64,000 nt of DNA, from NCBI GenBank assembly GCA_964423425.1, contig CAYRES010000010.1, positions 38,522 to 102,521 of the forward strand. Direction: 5' to 3'. A program made the position numbers and the translations under genes. This document shows positions 17,051 to 26,060 of this stretch, in pieces (position 1 is the stretch's first letter; each line of letters starts with the position of its first letter). A model generated the notes under the pieces. That model saw only the letters and a list, made by a program, of their open reading frames with translations, was not told the DNA's origin and searched no databases. This stretch comes from CAYRES01 sp964423425 (GTDB taxonomy: Bacteria; Actinomycetota; Thermoleophilia; RBG-16-64-13).

Positions 17051-18190
17051 ATGTGGCGGCGCAAGCTGCGAACCGCCCTCACCATTTTCGGAATAGCCAT
17101 CGGCATCTTCGCCTTCACGGTCATGGGCTCCATGGCCGAGAAGATCAACCTTCTCATCGGTGGCGCACTCGACTTCTACGGCACCGCCATCAACGTACAG
17201 GCCTCCGGGGACGTTGGTTTCGGCGGTGCCTTCGATGCAGACGTCGCCGATGAACTGCGGGAGTTCCCCGGCGTGGAACGGGTGGAGGCCAGCGTGAGCA
17301 TCCTGCTACGCTCACCCGAAGAAGGCGGAGGTTTCTCTTTCGGACCACCCAACATCGTGACCGGGGTAGAGATCGACCAAGCCTACCTCGACCGCTTCGA
17401 GGAACAAGGGCTCCGTGTCGCTCAAGGTCGGAATCTCGAACCCGGCGACAGCGGCGCGGTGGTCGTCGGCTCCGACGTTGCCCAAGAGTTCGACGTGCGG
17501 CCGGGCGATACACTGCTCATCCGTGCAGAGCCGTTCACGGTGAAGGGCGTGCTCGAGCGAAGCCTGCAATTCACCGACAAGCTCTCCTTCGTCTTCATCG
17601 ATGACACGCGCCGGCTGCTCGCCCGCGACCTTCCCCTGCTCACCACTGACAACATCGTGACCAGTGCCCAGGTGTTTGCGGCTCCGGGTGTGGACCCCGA
17701 CGAGTTGGCGTTGGACATCTCCGAAGCGTTCACCGGGCTCAGTGCAACTCCCCCCAGCGAGTTCCGGCGCCAGTTCGAATCGGGTACGGTCATCTTCAAC
17801 CTCATCATCTTCGGAGTGGCGCTCATAGCGGTTGTCGTCGGCGGACTGTCTGTCATCAATACCATGATCATGAGCGTGACCGAGCGCACCCGCGAGATCG
17901 GCATCAAGCGGGCCGTCGGCGCCAAGACACGCCACGTCCTGCTCGAGTACCTGGGCGAGTCCGCCCTCATCGGTCTCTTCGGCGGCCTGATCGGCTTCGG
18001 GGTGGGGTGGGCCGTCACGCTCATCATCAACGCGCAAACCGAGAGCACGGGCACGCTCCTGTTCACGATGACCTGGCGCCTCGCCGTGGGAGCACTCGCC
18101 TTTGCCGTGATCCTGGGCATGGTCGCAGGCCTCTATCCGGCCTTCAGAGCCGCCCGCATGAACCCGGTGACCGCACTGCGCACCCAATGA
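17051..18190 (+). CDS. MacB-type ABC transporter permease
   Basis: Permease of a MacB/FtsX-family exporter, about 379 residues. The first transmembrane segment (TALTIFGIAIGIFAFTVMG) is followed by a large extracellular core of about 230 residues and three further segments near the end, with the coupling region SVTERTREIGIKRAVGAKTRHVLLEYLGESALIG (residues about 275-308). The start is uncertain. ATG 17051 would cut off the usual RDTLEILLN; TTG 17042 or a non-standard codon further up could be used. The adjacent ATPase makes the complete exporter. These pumps move lipopeptides or antimicrobials, or act as mechanotransmitters. Confidence 0.85.
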   Translation: MWRRKLRTALTIFGIAIGIFAFTVMGSMAEKINLLIGGALDFYGTAINVQASGDVGFGGAFDADVADELREFPGVERVEASVSILLRSPEEGGGFSFGPPNIVTGVEIDQAYLDRFEEQGLRVAQGRNLEPGDSGAVVVGSDVAQEFDVRPGDTLLIRAEPFTVKGVLERSLQFTDKLSFVFIDDTRRLLARDLPLLTTDNIVTSAQVFAAPGVDPDELALDISEAFTGLSATPPSEFRRQFESGTVIFNLIIFGVALIAVVVGGLSVINTMIMSVTERTREIGIKRAVGAKTRHVLLEYLGESALIGLFGGLIGFGVGWAVTLIINAQTESTGTLLFTMTWRLAVGALAFAVILGMVAGLYPAFRAARMNPVTALRTQ

Positions 18191-18209
18191 GGAGAAGAGG
18201 CCCACACGA

Positions 18210-18968
18210 ATGCCAGAGCAGATGACGAACTCCACACCCCAACGGAGCTCCGCCCCGGACACGAGTCCGGAGAAGGTACCACGCGATCTCATCGTGGAGG
18301 TCGAACGCGTGCGCAAGAACTACGTCATGAGTGAGGGCAACGTCGTGCACGCACTCCAAGGGGTGGACCTCGGCATTCCCCGGGGCGCCTTCTACGCTCT
18401 CATGGGCCCTTCCGGGTCGGGCAAGTCCACCCTGCTCAACGTGTTGGGCTCACTCGACCGTCCCACCTCCGGGCGCATCGTGCTCGACGGCAACGATCTC
18501 ACTTCGGCTCCCGCCTCTTCCCTCCCCGACCTTCGCCGCCATCTCATCGGCTTCGTGTTCCAAGGCTTCAACCTCATCCCCACGCTCAGTGCAGTCGACA
18601 ACGTCACCCTCCCTTTGAAGTACGAGGGCATTCGGGGCAAGAAGGCCCGCGACATGGCTGTGAAGCTGCTGCACCTCATGGGCTTGGAGAACCGTCTCGA
18701 CCACCGGCCCAACGAGCTGTCGGGCGGCGAGCAGCAGCGGGTGGCCATCGCCCGTGCTCTCATCATGGATCCGCCTCTCATCCTGGCCGACGAGCCGACG
18801 GGCGAGGTGGACACTCATACGAGCGAGGCCATCATGAATCTGCTGGCGGAACTCAACGCCAAGGGCCAGACCATCCTCGTGGTCACGCACGACCCGTTCA
18901 CGGCCTCCTACGCCGATATGGTCATCACCATGCGCGACGGCCGCATCGTCGATGAAGGCGCATCGTAG
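18210..18968 (+). CDS. MacB/LolD-type ABC transporter ATP-binding protein
   Basis: Energises the permease encoded just before it. Walker A GPSGSGKST, Q-loop FVFQGFNLIPTLSA, signature LSGGEQQRVAIARALI, Walker B LILADEPTGEVD, switch VTHD. 252 residues. The first 28 residues are a polar extension. The ATG at 18210 follows GAGGAGAAG by about 10 bases. Confidence 0.93.
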   Translation: MPEQMTNSTPQRSSAPDTSPEKVPRDLIVEVERVRKNYVMSEGNVVHALQGVDLGIPRGAFYALMGPSGSGKSTLLNVLGSLDRPTSGRIVLDGNDLTSAPASSLPDLRRHLIGFVFQGFNLIPTLSAVDNVTLPLKYEGIRGKKARDMAVKLLHLMGLENRLDHRPNELSGGEQQRVAIARALIMDPPLILADEPTGEVDTHTSEAIMNLLAELNAKGQTILVVTHDPFTASYADMVITMRDGRIVDEGAS

Positions 18969-18998
18969 GCGGACGCAGGTCCGGCGGTCCGGGCGACC

Positions 18999-19559
18999 CT
19001 AGGGTACCCGGGGCTTACAGAGTACCTCCAGCACCTGCAGATCGAAGAAGTTCTGCGCGTGGGCCGGCCGGAGCACCAGCGCGGTATCGAGACCGCGGCC
19101 GCTGCCACCGCACGAGATGATCTCCTCGTGAGGGGCGATGAGACCCGCATCCGCCGCCATCAGGCTGATCTCTATCGCTACTTTGGTACCTTGGCCGAAC
19201 AAGCGCAGGGTCTGCGCGATGATCTCCTCCGTCTGATACGTCTTCATCTTGAAGCGCACCGCCCGGCCCACCCCGCCGAATGCGTGCGTGGTCGTCAGCA
19301 CCTTCGCGCCTTTGGCCTTGATCTCGGCAATGGTGTTCTCGGGTACTTCCTGGCGTCCGGGCTCAGAGAAGCCGGCCGAATGGGTGACGACCACCACGTT
19401 CAAACCGGCGAGCGCCTCGGCCGCCTGCAACCCCACCGAGCCCCCGGTGGTGGGTACTACCACCTGTGCGATACCCAGCTCCGCCGCCCTGGTCCGAACC
19501 AACTCCATCACGGTGTCGGTGTTCTGACTACCCCTGCTGTCGAAGTATGCGGTCTGCAT
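18999..19559 (-). CDS. pyruvate-kinase C-terminal-domain-like protein
   Basis: 186 residues matching the alpha/beta C-terminal domain found at the end of pyruvate kinases but here on its own: NTDTVMELVRTRAAELGIAQVVVPTTGGSVG, VVVVTHSAGFSEPG, VLTTTHAFGGVGRAVRFK (landmarks). Proteins like this are widespread in bacteria and archaea; their role is not established. There is no catalytic barrel. It is convergent with the ABC exporter. Confidence 0.75.
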   Translation of the reverse strand: MQTAYFDSRGSQNTDTVMELVRTRAAELGIAQVVVPTTGGSVGLQAAEALAGLNVVVVTHSAGFSEPGRQEVPENTIAEIKAKGAKVLTTTHAFGGVGRAVRFKMKTYQTEEIIAQTLRLFGQGTKVAIEISLMAADAGLIAPHEEIISCGGSGRGLDTALVLRPAHAQNFFDLQVLEVLCKPRVP

Positions 19560-19757
19560 GAGGCTCCTCCCTCTACGACATAGCCTTGCGGGCCTGGGCC
19601 GATCCTGTGGCGTGGGTCACCTTCACTCTGCTTTCGCTCTCTAGTATAGTGCCTGCCCGAAGCCGGTCTTCTTCCGGCGGTCCCACCCCAAGCGGCCGTC
19701 CGACTGGATGAGGCAACGGCTACACCACACATGCCTGCAAACGCGCGAGGACGTACC

Positions 19758-19961
19758 ATGCAGCAGCTCGAGATAGGTGAATGGCTGGCGATTCTCGTAC
19801 CTCTGGCGGCGATCCAACTCGGCCTCATGATCTGGGCTTTCGTCGACCTGGCCACACGATCGGCGGTCAAGGGAGGCAACAAGCTGGTGTGGGTCTTGGT
19901 CATTCTCCTCCTGAACCTGGTCGGGCCGATCGCCTACCTGCTGTGGGGCAGGCACGCATGA
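19758..19961 (+). CDS. small membrane protein with PLDc_N domain (YxlE-like)
   Basis: 67 residues with two hydrophobic helices: WLAILVPLAAIQLGLMIWAF and LVWVLVILLLNLVGPIAYLLWG. The ending NLVGPIAYLLWGR is the PLDc_N signature. In Bacillus YxlE has this domain and, with the YxlF-YxlG ABC transporter, restrains sigma Y. Here the next two genes are also an ABC ATPase and an ABC-2 permease, so the trio is kept. The ATG at 19758 follows GAGGAC; an ATG at 19731 has no ribosome site. Confidence 0.78.
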   Translation: MQQLEIGEWLAILVPLAAIQLGLMIWAFVDLATRSAVKGGNKLVWVLVILLLNLVGPIAYLLWGRHA

Positions 19962-20025
19962 GGGCCGAGAGCACCGCTGCACACTCCGGAGGGCTCGGCA
20001 CAGGAAGCGCGGTGGAGGTGACGTC

Positions 20026-21033
20026 TTGACCGGTGCCGCGCCGGCCGCGACGCCTGAGCCAGCCATCCATGTCCGTGGGCTCACCCGGGTGTTCGGATCC
20101 TTCCGGGCGGTCGATGAGCTACACCTCGCTGTGCCCGCCGGAGAGATATACGGTTTTCTCGGGCCGAACGGTTCAGGCAAAACCACCACTCTGAAGATGC
20201 TGACCGGCCTCCTCGCGCCCAGCGCCGGGGAGGCGTACATCGCCGGGGAGCGGGTGAGGCCCGGCGAGGCGAGCGTGGAACTCCGCCGCAAGGTGGGGTT
20301 CCTGGCGGAGGAGCCGGCATTCTATCCCTGGATGACCCCTCAGGAGTTCCTCTCCTTCGTGGGCGGGCTCTTCGGCCTCAGCCGGAGCCGGGCCTCGGAC
20401 AGGGCACGAGAGTTGCTTGCCACCGTGGGTCTCCTTGACCGCGCCGACGACCGCATCCGAGGCTTCTCACGGGGCATGCGGCAACGTTTGGGCATAGCCC
20501 AGGCTCTCGTAGGTGACCCTGAGGTGCTGCTCCTCGACGAGCCCGCCTCCGCACTCGATCCCATCGGCCGCCGGGAAGTGCTCGAACTCATCGCCGCCCT
20601 CAAGGATCACGCCACCATAGTCATGTCGTCCCACGTGCTGGACGATGTCCAGCGGGTCGCCACCTGGATAGGGGTCATCTCTCAAGGCGCACTTGTGGTC
20701 GAATCCCCCCTCAGAGATCTGCTGCGCCGCTCTGCCCAGCCCGTCTTCCAGATCGAAGTCGCGGAGGGACGGGAGCGCATGCGAAGCGCCCTCGAGGCGG
20801 AACCGTGGGCCCAGGAGGTACTCGAGGAAGGCACGCTGCTCCGAGTGCTCACCTCTGATCTGGAAGCGGCCGAAAGACGCATACCGGCCCTCATCACCCG
20901 GGAGGAATTACGCCTCGTCGACTTGAGCCTGCTGGTCCCGACCCTCGAGGATGTCTTCCTGCGCCTGGTCGGCCCGACCGGCGCCTCCGCCGCCGATGAA
21001 GTTCAAGCCCCCGCCGGGGAAGAGCCGGCATGA
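20026..21033 (+). CDS. ABC-2 type transporter ATP-binding protein (YxlF-like)
   Basis: 335 residues. Walker A GPNGSGKTT, signature FSRGMRQRLGIAQALV, Walker B VLLLDEPASALDP, switch SSHVLDDV; then a C-terminal extension of about 100 residues typical of the CcmA/drug-export group. The TTG at 20026 follows GGAGGTGACG. The stop overlaps the permease start by four bases (ATGA). Confidence 0.9.
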   Translation: MTGAAPAATPEPAIHVRGLTRVFGSFRAVDELHLAVPAGEIYGFLGPNGSGKTTTLKMLTGLLAPSAGEAYIAGERVRPGEASVELRRKVGFLAEEPAFYPWMTPQEFLSFVGGLFGLSRSRASDRARELLATVGLLDRADDRIRGFSRGMRQRLGIAQALVGDPEVLLLDEPASALDPIGRREVLELIAALKDHATIVMSSHVLDDVQRVATWIGVISQGALVVESPLRDLLRRSAQPVFQIEVAEGRERMRSALEAEPWAQEVLEEGTLLRVLTSDLEAAERRIPALITREELRLVDLSLLVPTLEDVFLRLVGPTGASAADEVQAPAGEEPA

Positions 21034-21803
21034 GTGTTCTCCTTCGCAAAGAGTTCCTGGAGCTCGTGCGTACCCGCCGCTTTCTTGCCCTGCCTCTCGT
21101 CTTTGTCTTCTTCGGCATCTCTGGGCCGGCCGTCATCAGGCTCCTGCCGCTGCTTCTTGAGGGGGCGGCCACGGAAGGCATGCAGATAGTCCTGCCTGAG
21201 ACCGGACCCGGCGACGGATTCCTCCAATACCTCGAGCTCGCCCGCCAGTTGGGCCTCTTGGCCGCCATCGTGGTGTTCATGAACATCATCGCCGGCGAAC
21301 GGAAAGACGGCATTCTCGCCGTACTCTTCGTGAAGCCGGTACGGCGGTTCTCCTACTTGGCCGTGCGCTTCGGAGTCAACGGAGCGTACGTCATCGTCTC
21401 GATGCTGCTGGGCGCCCTGGTCGCCGTCCTGTACGCCGGCCTCCTCTTGGGTCCGCCCGAGGTGGGGGCGATGATGGCTGCCGCCTGCCTGTATGCGGCC
21501 TACTCCCTCTTGGTGTTCAGTTGGACCTTCTTCTTCTCCGCACTGGTACGAAGCCCGGCGGCTGCGGCGGGCCTCTCAGTGATCCCCCTTTTCGTCTTCC
21601 CCTTCCTCGGTACCTTCTGGGCCCCACTCGGCACCTACGGCCCTTATGGGGTACTGGCCGCGGGTGGAGCACTCATCGGCACCCCCACCTCCCCTGCCGC
21701 CGCCCTCGGCGTGGAGGCGTTCGCCAGCCTCGGCCTCAACCTGGGGCTGTCTCTGCTGCTTCTTGTTGCCACCTACGCAGCTCTGCGCAAGGCTGAGTTG
21801 TAG
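21030..21803 (+). CDS. ABC-2 type transporter permease (YxlG-like)
   Basis: 257 residues with six hydrophobic segments and the ABC-2 pattern: an N-terminal LLRKEFLELVRTRRFLAL before the first helix, then an extracellular loop, and IIAGERKDGILAVLFVKPVRRFSY before helix three. Its substrate is unknown. Translationally coupled to the ATPase. Confidence 0.87.
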   Translation: MSVLLRKEFLELVRTRRFLALPLVFVFFGISGPAVIRLLPLLLEGAATEGMQIVLPETGPGDGFLQYLELARQLGLLAAIVVFMNIIAGERKDGILAVLFVKPVRRFSYLAVRFGVNGAYVIVSMLLGALVAVLYAGLLLGPPEVGAMMAAACLYAAYSLLVFSWTFFFSALVRSPAAAAGLSVIPLFVFPFLGTFWAPLGTYGPYGVLAAGGALIGTPTSPAAALGVEAFASLGLNLGLSLLLLVATYAALRKAEL

Positions 21804-21865
21804 TCTCTCTATCTCGGAGCGCTTCGGCAGCAGGGCCGGTGGCTGCCACCCCTTACTTGACAGCT

Positions 21866-22093
21866 CTAGCGAATGTAGGGCGCCAAGCCCAGCACCCCGT
21901 GAATGATGGCTACAAGGAGGGCCGCCGCCGCCAAGGCCCGATGCGGTCTCAGCCCGAGACGCCTGCCCCGAAAGGTCATCCGGCGTCCATACTTTCCAAG
22001 GACCGCCACCAAGAGGAACGTCATGAATGACAGCAGTCCGATGTAAAGCACCAGCGGCCTGCCCCAGATCAGTGTGTAGGCGAATTCGGTCAC
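21866..22093 (-). CDS. small membrane protein, unknown function
   Basis: 75 residues, two hydrophobic segments (RPLVLYIGLLSFMTFLLVAVLG and ALAAAALLVAIIHGVLGLAP) joined by a basic loop. Histidines at the start and end of the second helix (RPH and IIHG, 12 residues apart) are spaced like haem b ligands in ferric-reductase or cytochrome b561-type proteins, but two helices alone are too few for certainty. The GTG at 22093 follows GGGAGGACTC. Lies 64 bp upstream of the MFS gene's end on the same strand. Confidence 0.5.
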   Translation of the reverse strand: MTEFAYTLIWGRPLVLYIGLLSFMTFLLVAVLGKYGRRMTFRGRRLGLRPHRALAAAALLVAIIHGVLGLAPYIR

Positions 22094-22157
22094 GAGTCCT
22101 CCCCTCTTCCACCGAGCCATGCTCTTTCAGGCTGCATCCCGAGACCCCCCTTAACCC

Positions 22158-23372
22158 TCAACCCTTGATCCGGGAAGATCCCCTCTTGTCCGGCCTCACG
22201 AATTGGATCAGCACCGCAGCTGCCAGACAGAGGAGCCCCAGATACGTGAACACGAGCGTGAAGCCTCCGCCCGCCGCGTCCACGAGCACCCCTCCCAACG
22301 TCGGACCCAGGAGCCCGGCCACAAAACCGTAGGCGGTGAAGACCAAGCCGAAGATGGCGCCGAAGTGAGCCATACCGAAGCAATCGGCCGCCAAGGGAGC
22401 GGACACGGCAAAGAGTGTGCCGAAACCGAAGCCCACCACGGCCGCGAGCACTGCCGCCTCCGCCAACCCCTCGACGTGGGGCAGCACGAGATACGCAGCG
22501 GCTGAAGCGGCAAAGGCGCCTCCCATAGTCAAGTTGCGCCTGATCCTATCGGAGAAGTAACCGGTGAGTATGCGGCTCAACCCGTTGGTCAAGTTGAAAG
22601 CGGTGAGGATGACCACGGCCGACTCGAGTTCGAAACCACGGTGGAGGCCGTAGCCGACCGAGAGGGTGACCATGGCGATGCCGGCCGCTCCCTGTAGCGC
22701 CCACACCAGCCAGATGAGCCAGAAGTTGCGGGTACGCACACCCTCCGCCACCGTGAGTGAGCTGACCGGCTGAGCGCGAAGGGCCTGAGCGAGGGCGGCA
22801 GAGGGAGGCAGCGCTGACGGCAAAGACACCAGTTGGGCCGCGACCACACCAAAGAGAAGAGCCGCCCCTGCCACAGCCAGAGTCATGCCCCTGTAACCCA
22901 GACGACCGCTCAGCATGAGCCCGAACAGTGGCACCATGACCGCCGCCGCCGAACCGAAGACGAGGTTGACAAGACCCGAGACAAGTCCGCGGCGGGACGG
23001 ATACCAGCGCTGCACCACCGTGAGGGCCGGCATATACGTGAAGCACGATGCCGTGCCGTTGAGAAAGCCCCAGAGATAGACCATATAGATGGTGCTCCCG
23101 AACGCGAGCACGAGCAGGGCAAGACCACAAAGGACACCCCCGATGGTCATCATGGCCCGGGGCCCGAGTCTCTCCTGCCAACGCCCCACCAAGAACATGA
23201 AGATACCGAGAGAGGCCAGCACAAAGAACATGATGGCACCGGTGGTTCCCCGGCCGACATCGAACTCCGCCTGCCAGTAAGGCCCGAGCACTCCAGGGAG
23301 GCCGAAGGCCAGAGCCCCCGGAAAAAACATGACGAGCGCGCTACCCGCGACCGCCCGTATACCCTTGTTCAT
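22158..23372 (-). CDS. MFS transporter, oxalate/formate antiporter-like
   Basis: 404 residues with 12 hydrophobic segments. The motif GRWQERLGPRAMMTIGGVL follows helix two, and RWYPSRRGLVSGLVNLVFG is the OFA-type helix-four signature; helix 11 region has AHFGAIFGLVFTAYG. OFA members move organic anions, but the substrate cannot be assigned here. Starts at an ATG 18 bp from the end of the coiled-coil gene on the same strand. Confidence 0.82.
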   Translation of the reverse strand: MNKGIRAVAGSALVMFFPGALAFGLPGVLGPYWQAEFDVGRGTTGAIMFFVLASLGIFMFLVGRWQERLGPRAMMTIGGVLCGLALLVLAFGSTIYMVYLWGFLNGTASCFTYMPALTVVQRWYPSRRGLVSGLVNLVFGSAAAVMVPLFGLMLSGRLGYRGMTLAVAGAALLFGVVAAQLVSLPSALPPSAALAQALRAQPVSSLTVAEGVRTRNFWLIWLVWALQGAAGIAMVTLSVGYGLHRGFELESAVVILTAFNLTNGLSRILTGYFSDRIRRNLTMGGAFAASAAAYLVLPHVEGLAEAAVLAAVVGFGFGTLFAVSAPLAADCFGMAHFGAIFGLVFTAYGFVAGLLGPTLGGVLVDAAGGGFTLVFTYLGLLCLAAAVLIQFVRPDKRGSSRIKG

Positions 23373-23390
23373 GAACCGGTCTGCGCCGAA

Positions 23391-23714
23391 CTACGCCTCG
23401 GGAGGCGCATCGCCGCATGCGGCATCCGCACCGGCTGTAGCCCCAGAGCCGACATCCGCCCCCGCTTCGGAATCCCTCTGGGCCTTCAGCGCGAGGAGTA
23501 TCTCCTGAAGCTCAGCAACCCGGCTGCTCAATGACGAGAGCTCCCCCGTAAGCCGTTCATTGGCCCGGGACACTTTCTCGTCCGCCTCCGGCCCCATGGT
23601 GTGATCCTCGATGATCTCCTCGATCTCATCCAAGTAGAAGAAGGCTTCGTCGAGTTTGAGCTTGACCTTGTCGAGGTTGTCGATTATTCGCTCCACCCCT
23701 ACCTCCCCTGACAT
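23391..23714 (-). CDS. small coiled-coil protein, unknown function
   Basis: 107 residues, acidic. Residues about 5-85 are helical with heptads (IIDNLDKVKLKLDEAFFYLDE, LSSLSSRVAELQEILLALKA), then a disordered Gly/Ala tail. No known family recognised. It is read in the same direction as, and 18 bp before, the MFS gene. Confidence 0.55.
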   Translation of the reverse strand: MSGEVGVERIIDNLDKVKLKLDEAFFYLDEIEEIIEDHTMGPEADEKVSRANERLTGELSSLSSRVAELQEILLALKAQRDSEAGADVGSGATAGADAACGDAPPEA

Positions 23715-23771
23715 ATTCGCTCGCGGCTATCCTCAAGGCCGGGCATATGTGACACCTGGTCGCGTGCTTCC

Positions 23772-23799
23772 TTTGTACCACATGAAGATGTCCTATCAT
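23772..23799 (+). promoter_or_regulatory. possible promoter of the hydrolase gene
   Basis: TTTGTA (23772-23777), 16 bases, TATCAT (23794-23799), about 50 bases before the start at 23849. Confidence 0.35.
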
Positions 23800-23848
23800 T
23801 GCGGTACATTGATGGCAAGTGGTGATGAGGCAATGCGGGGGAGGTCGC

Positions 23849-24556
23849 ATGGTCGAGCGTCGTATTGAGATCAACGCGGGGCCCGAAACCATCGTGAGTG
23901 GCATCTTGTCCCAACCCGAAGACTGCCGCCCGGGGGTCACTCCGGCGCTCATCCTGGCGCACGGGGCAAGCAACGACATGACGGAACCCCTTCTTGCCGC
24001 GGTGGCGCAGCGGCTGGGGGACTCTGGGTCGGCCGGTGTTCTCAGGTTCAACTTCCCCTTCACGGAAAGGGGTGCGGAGAGACCGGACAAGAACCCGGTG
24101 CTCGAACAGGCGTTCATCAGGGCTCACGACACGCTTCGTGACGATGAGCTGTGCAGGCCCGGCCCGGTATTCCTCGGTGGCAAGTCGCTCGGCGCCCGTA
24201 TCGCCGCCGAGTTGGTGTCACGCGGCCCTGAGGGTGAAGGCCTCACCGCGGCGGGGCTGGTGTTCCTCGGCTTCCCCCTGCACAGCCCGGGGCGCAAGGA
24301 CAAGGCACATTGGGAGCCTCTCCGCCGGGTGAACGTGCCGAGTCTCTTCGTCACTGGTACGAAAGACGCCTTCTGCGACCTGGAGATACTGGCCCACGTG
24401 ATAGCCGGTCTCGAGCGCCCGGGCGAGCTCTACCTGGTGGAGGGCGGTGACCATTCACTGAAGGTGCCGAAGTCCGACCCCCGGCCCCAAGAGGTCGTCT
24501 ACGCCGCCGTCGGTGACAAGGTTGCGCAGTTCATCAACGAGGTGTACCGGGGTTGA
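23849..24556 (+). CDS. alpha/beta hydrolase, KANSL3/TEX30-like
   Basis: 235 residues. LILAHGASNDM is the oxyanion region, GGKSLGAR carries the nucleophile serine (G-x-S-x-G), GTKDAFCD the acid and GGDHSLKVPK the histidine, a full triad with the TEX30/KANSL3 signature. Substrate unknown; likely an esterase. The ATG at 23849 follows GGGGGAGG; the earlier ATG at 23819 lacks a ribosome site. Confidence 0.85.
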   Translation: MVERRIEINAGPETIVSGILSQPEDCRPGVTPALILAHGASNDMTEPLLAAVAQRLGDSGSAGVLRFNFPFTERGAERPDKNPVLEQAFIRAHDTLRDDELCRPGPVFLGGKSLGARIAAELVSRGPEGEGLTAAGLVFLGFPLHSPGRKDKAHWEPLRRVNVPSLFVTGTKDAFCDLEILAHVIAGLERPGELYLVEGGDHSLKVPKSDPRPQEVVYAAVGDKVAQFINEVYRG

Positions 24557-24668
24557 CGTGGTGGAGAGATACCGGCCCGCTCGGCATAGCTTCTGACTCT
24601 GGGTCATCACACCGCGTGGGCCGCTTCATCACCACTGTTCCCTGGGGTTGGCGGGCAGCCCGGGGCGA

Positions 24669-25733
24669 TCAATCCCCGGGCAGTGCGGACAGGTACTTCT
24701 GGTAGGCGGCCCGGAATTCGTCACGCATTCGTCGACCCTCGTTGAAGTGGGACGTACCCGCCGAGACCGTGCCCGCATCGCGCATGGCCTCAATACCGAG
24801 CACCGTCGCCTCGATGCGGTACAGCATGTAGATGGCGGCATCCTGAAGCCATGAGTCGGCCCGATCATAGCCGGGAAGCAGCTCCTCCACGTTGAGATTG
24901 TCGAGAGCGTCTTGGACGGATTCCATGAGCGCACGAAGCTCGTTACGCACGGCCAGAGGCACATTCGGGGCCGTTTCGTTGATCCTCTCGGCCAGTTCAG
25001 GTACGCGGAGATCAGCATAGAGAAGGAGCGAGTCGAGGTCGGCAAGCGCGTAGAGGTAGTCTTCACCGCCGGCACCCCACGTGGTGGAAGTGGTGAGAGG
25101 CGGGAGAGTCGTCTCTGTGGCAGGGGGCGTGGTGGCCGGGACGGTCGTGGACGTGGTGGATGCCGCAACCTCTATCGTGACCGTCGTCGTCGCACTTCTG
25201 TCTCCGTCTCTCGTGAGGAGAAGCACGGCGGCCACCGCACCGCCCGCCACCAGCAGCAAGGCGAGAATGCCGGCCACGATCCAGGGAGTCCGCGAGGAAC
25301 GAGGGGGCCGTGGTTCCCACCCGGGCGGAGGAGACTGGCCTCCAGGCCACGGTGGTGGAAGAGGAGCCGCACCGTCCCCATAGCCCGTGGGTGCGGGCGG
25401 GGATTGTTCCCAGTGGGGCCCGGGAGGCGGTGGTGCACCTGAACACGCAGCAGCCGGCATGACCTGCGTAGGAGCGTCGGACGGCGGTGGTGGTGCGGGC
25501 GACCAGCCGGGAAACTGCTCCAAAGGCGGCAGTGGTGGCTCTGGTGGCGGAGGGGGTGCTGAATCGTACTCGGCGGCTCCGTCCGTAGAGCCCTCCGGAG
25601 GCGCAGGCGCCGCAGGCCCACCCCTTCCTCCGGTTGCCGCGGGTGTGGCTCCAAGCGCAGCCGTGTCGACGCCGCAGAACCTACAGAAGCGGATGCCCTC
25701 GCTTATGTCCTTGCCACATGCCGGACACTGCAT
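24669..25733 (-). CDS. zinc-ribbon, single-pass membrane protein
   Basis: 354 residues in four parts: a zinc ribbon (CPACGKDISEGIRFCRFCG, residues 3-21); a disordered Pro/Gly-rich stretch to about 145; one membrane helix (WIVAGILALLLVAGGAVAAVLLL, about 150-172); and, outside, a Thr/Ser/Pro spacer then a helical domain of about 135 residues with no known match. The zinc ribbon is inside and the helical domain outside. It is divergent from the deacetylase gene; role unknown. Confidence 0.65.
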   Translation of the reverse strand: MQCPACGKDISEGIRFCRFCGVDTAALGATPAATGGRGGPAAPAPPEGSTDGAAEYDSAPPPPPEPPLPPLEQFPGWSPAPPPPSDAPTQVMPAAACSGAPPPPGPHWEQSPPAPTGYGDGAAPLPPPWPGGQSPPPGWEPRPPRSSRTPWIVAGILALLLVAGGAVAAVLLLTRDGDRSATTTVTIEVAASTTSTTVPATTPPATETTLPPLTTSTTWGAGGEDYLYALADLDSLLLYADLRVPELAERINETAPNVPLAVRNELRALMESVQDALDNLNVEELLPGYDRADSWLQDAAIYMLYRIEATVLGIEAMRDAGTVSAGTSHFNEGRRMRDEFRAAYQKYLSALPGD

Positions 25734-26060
25734 CTTCTTCCCCTCTCATGCGGGCCAGCAGCCCGCTGGCGAGAACGCTCGTATACATAGTCGCTCAACA
25801 GGCGCTCCCGGTAAAGGGCGGGAGAAGGAGCAGGGCGGGAGAAGGAGCCACGGTCGCCGGCCGCGAAGAGGTATCGAGGATGTGGGGTCCGCCGCGCCCG
25901 GGCTCCGACCCGAGCATTGGAGGCCCCAGCCTGCGCGGCCGGGCTTTCGGGCCGGGTGCTCGGGACCCCGGCGCTCAGGGCGGCCTTCTCGGCCACACAG
26001 TTGTATCGGTTTATTATTTCGCTCCTCAACAGATAAAATAGGATCAACAGAAGAGAAGAG
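25734..26060. other. divergent intergenic region
   Basis: 327 bp between the zinc-ribbon gene and the deacetylase gene. It holds a tandem 17-bp duplication (GGGCGGGAGAAGGAGCA, about 25816-25849) and an AT-rich patch with TAAAAT at 26034-26039, 21 bases before the deacetylase start, a likely -10 element. No gene is seen. Confidence 0.45.
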
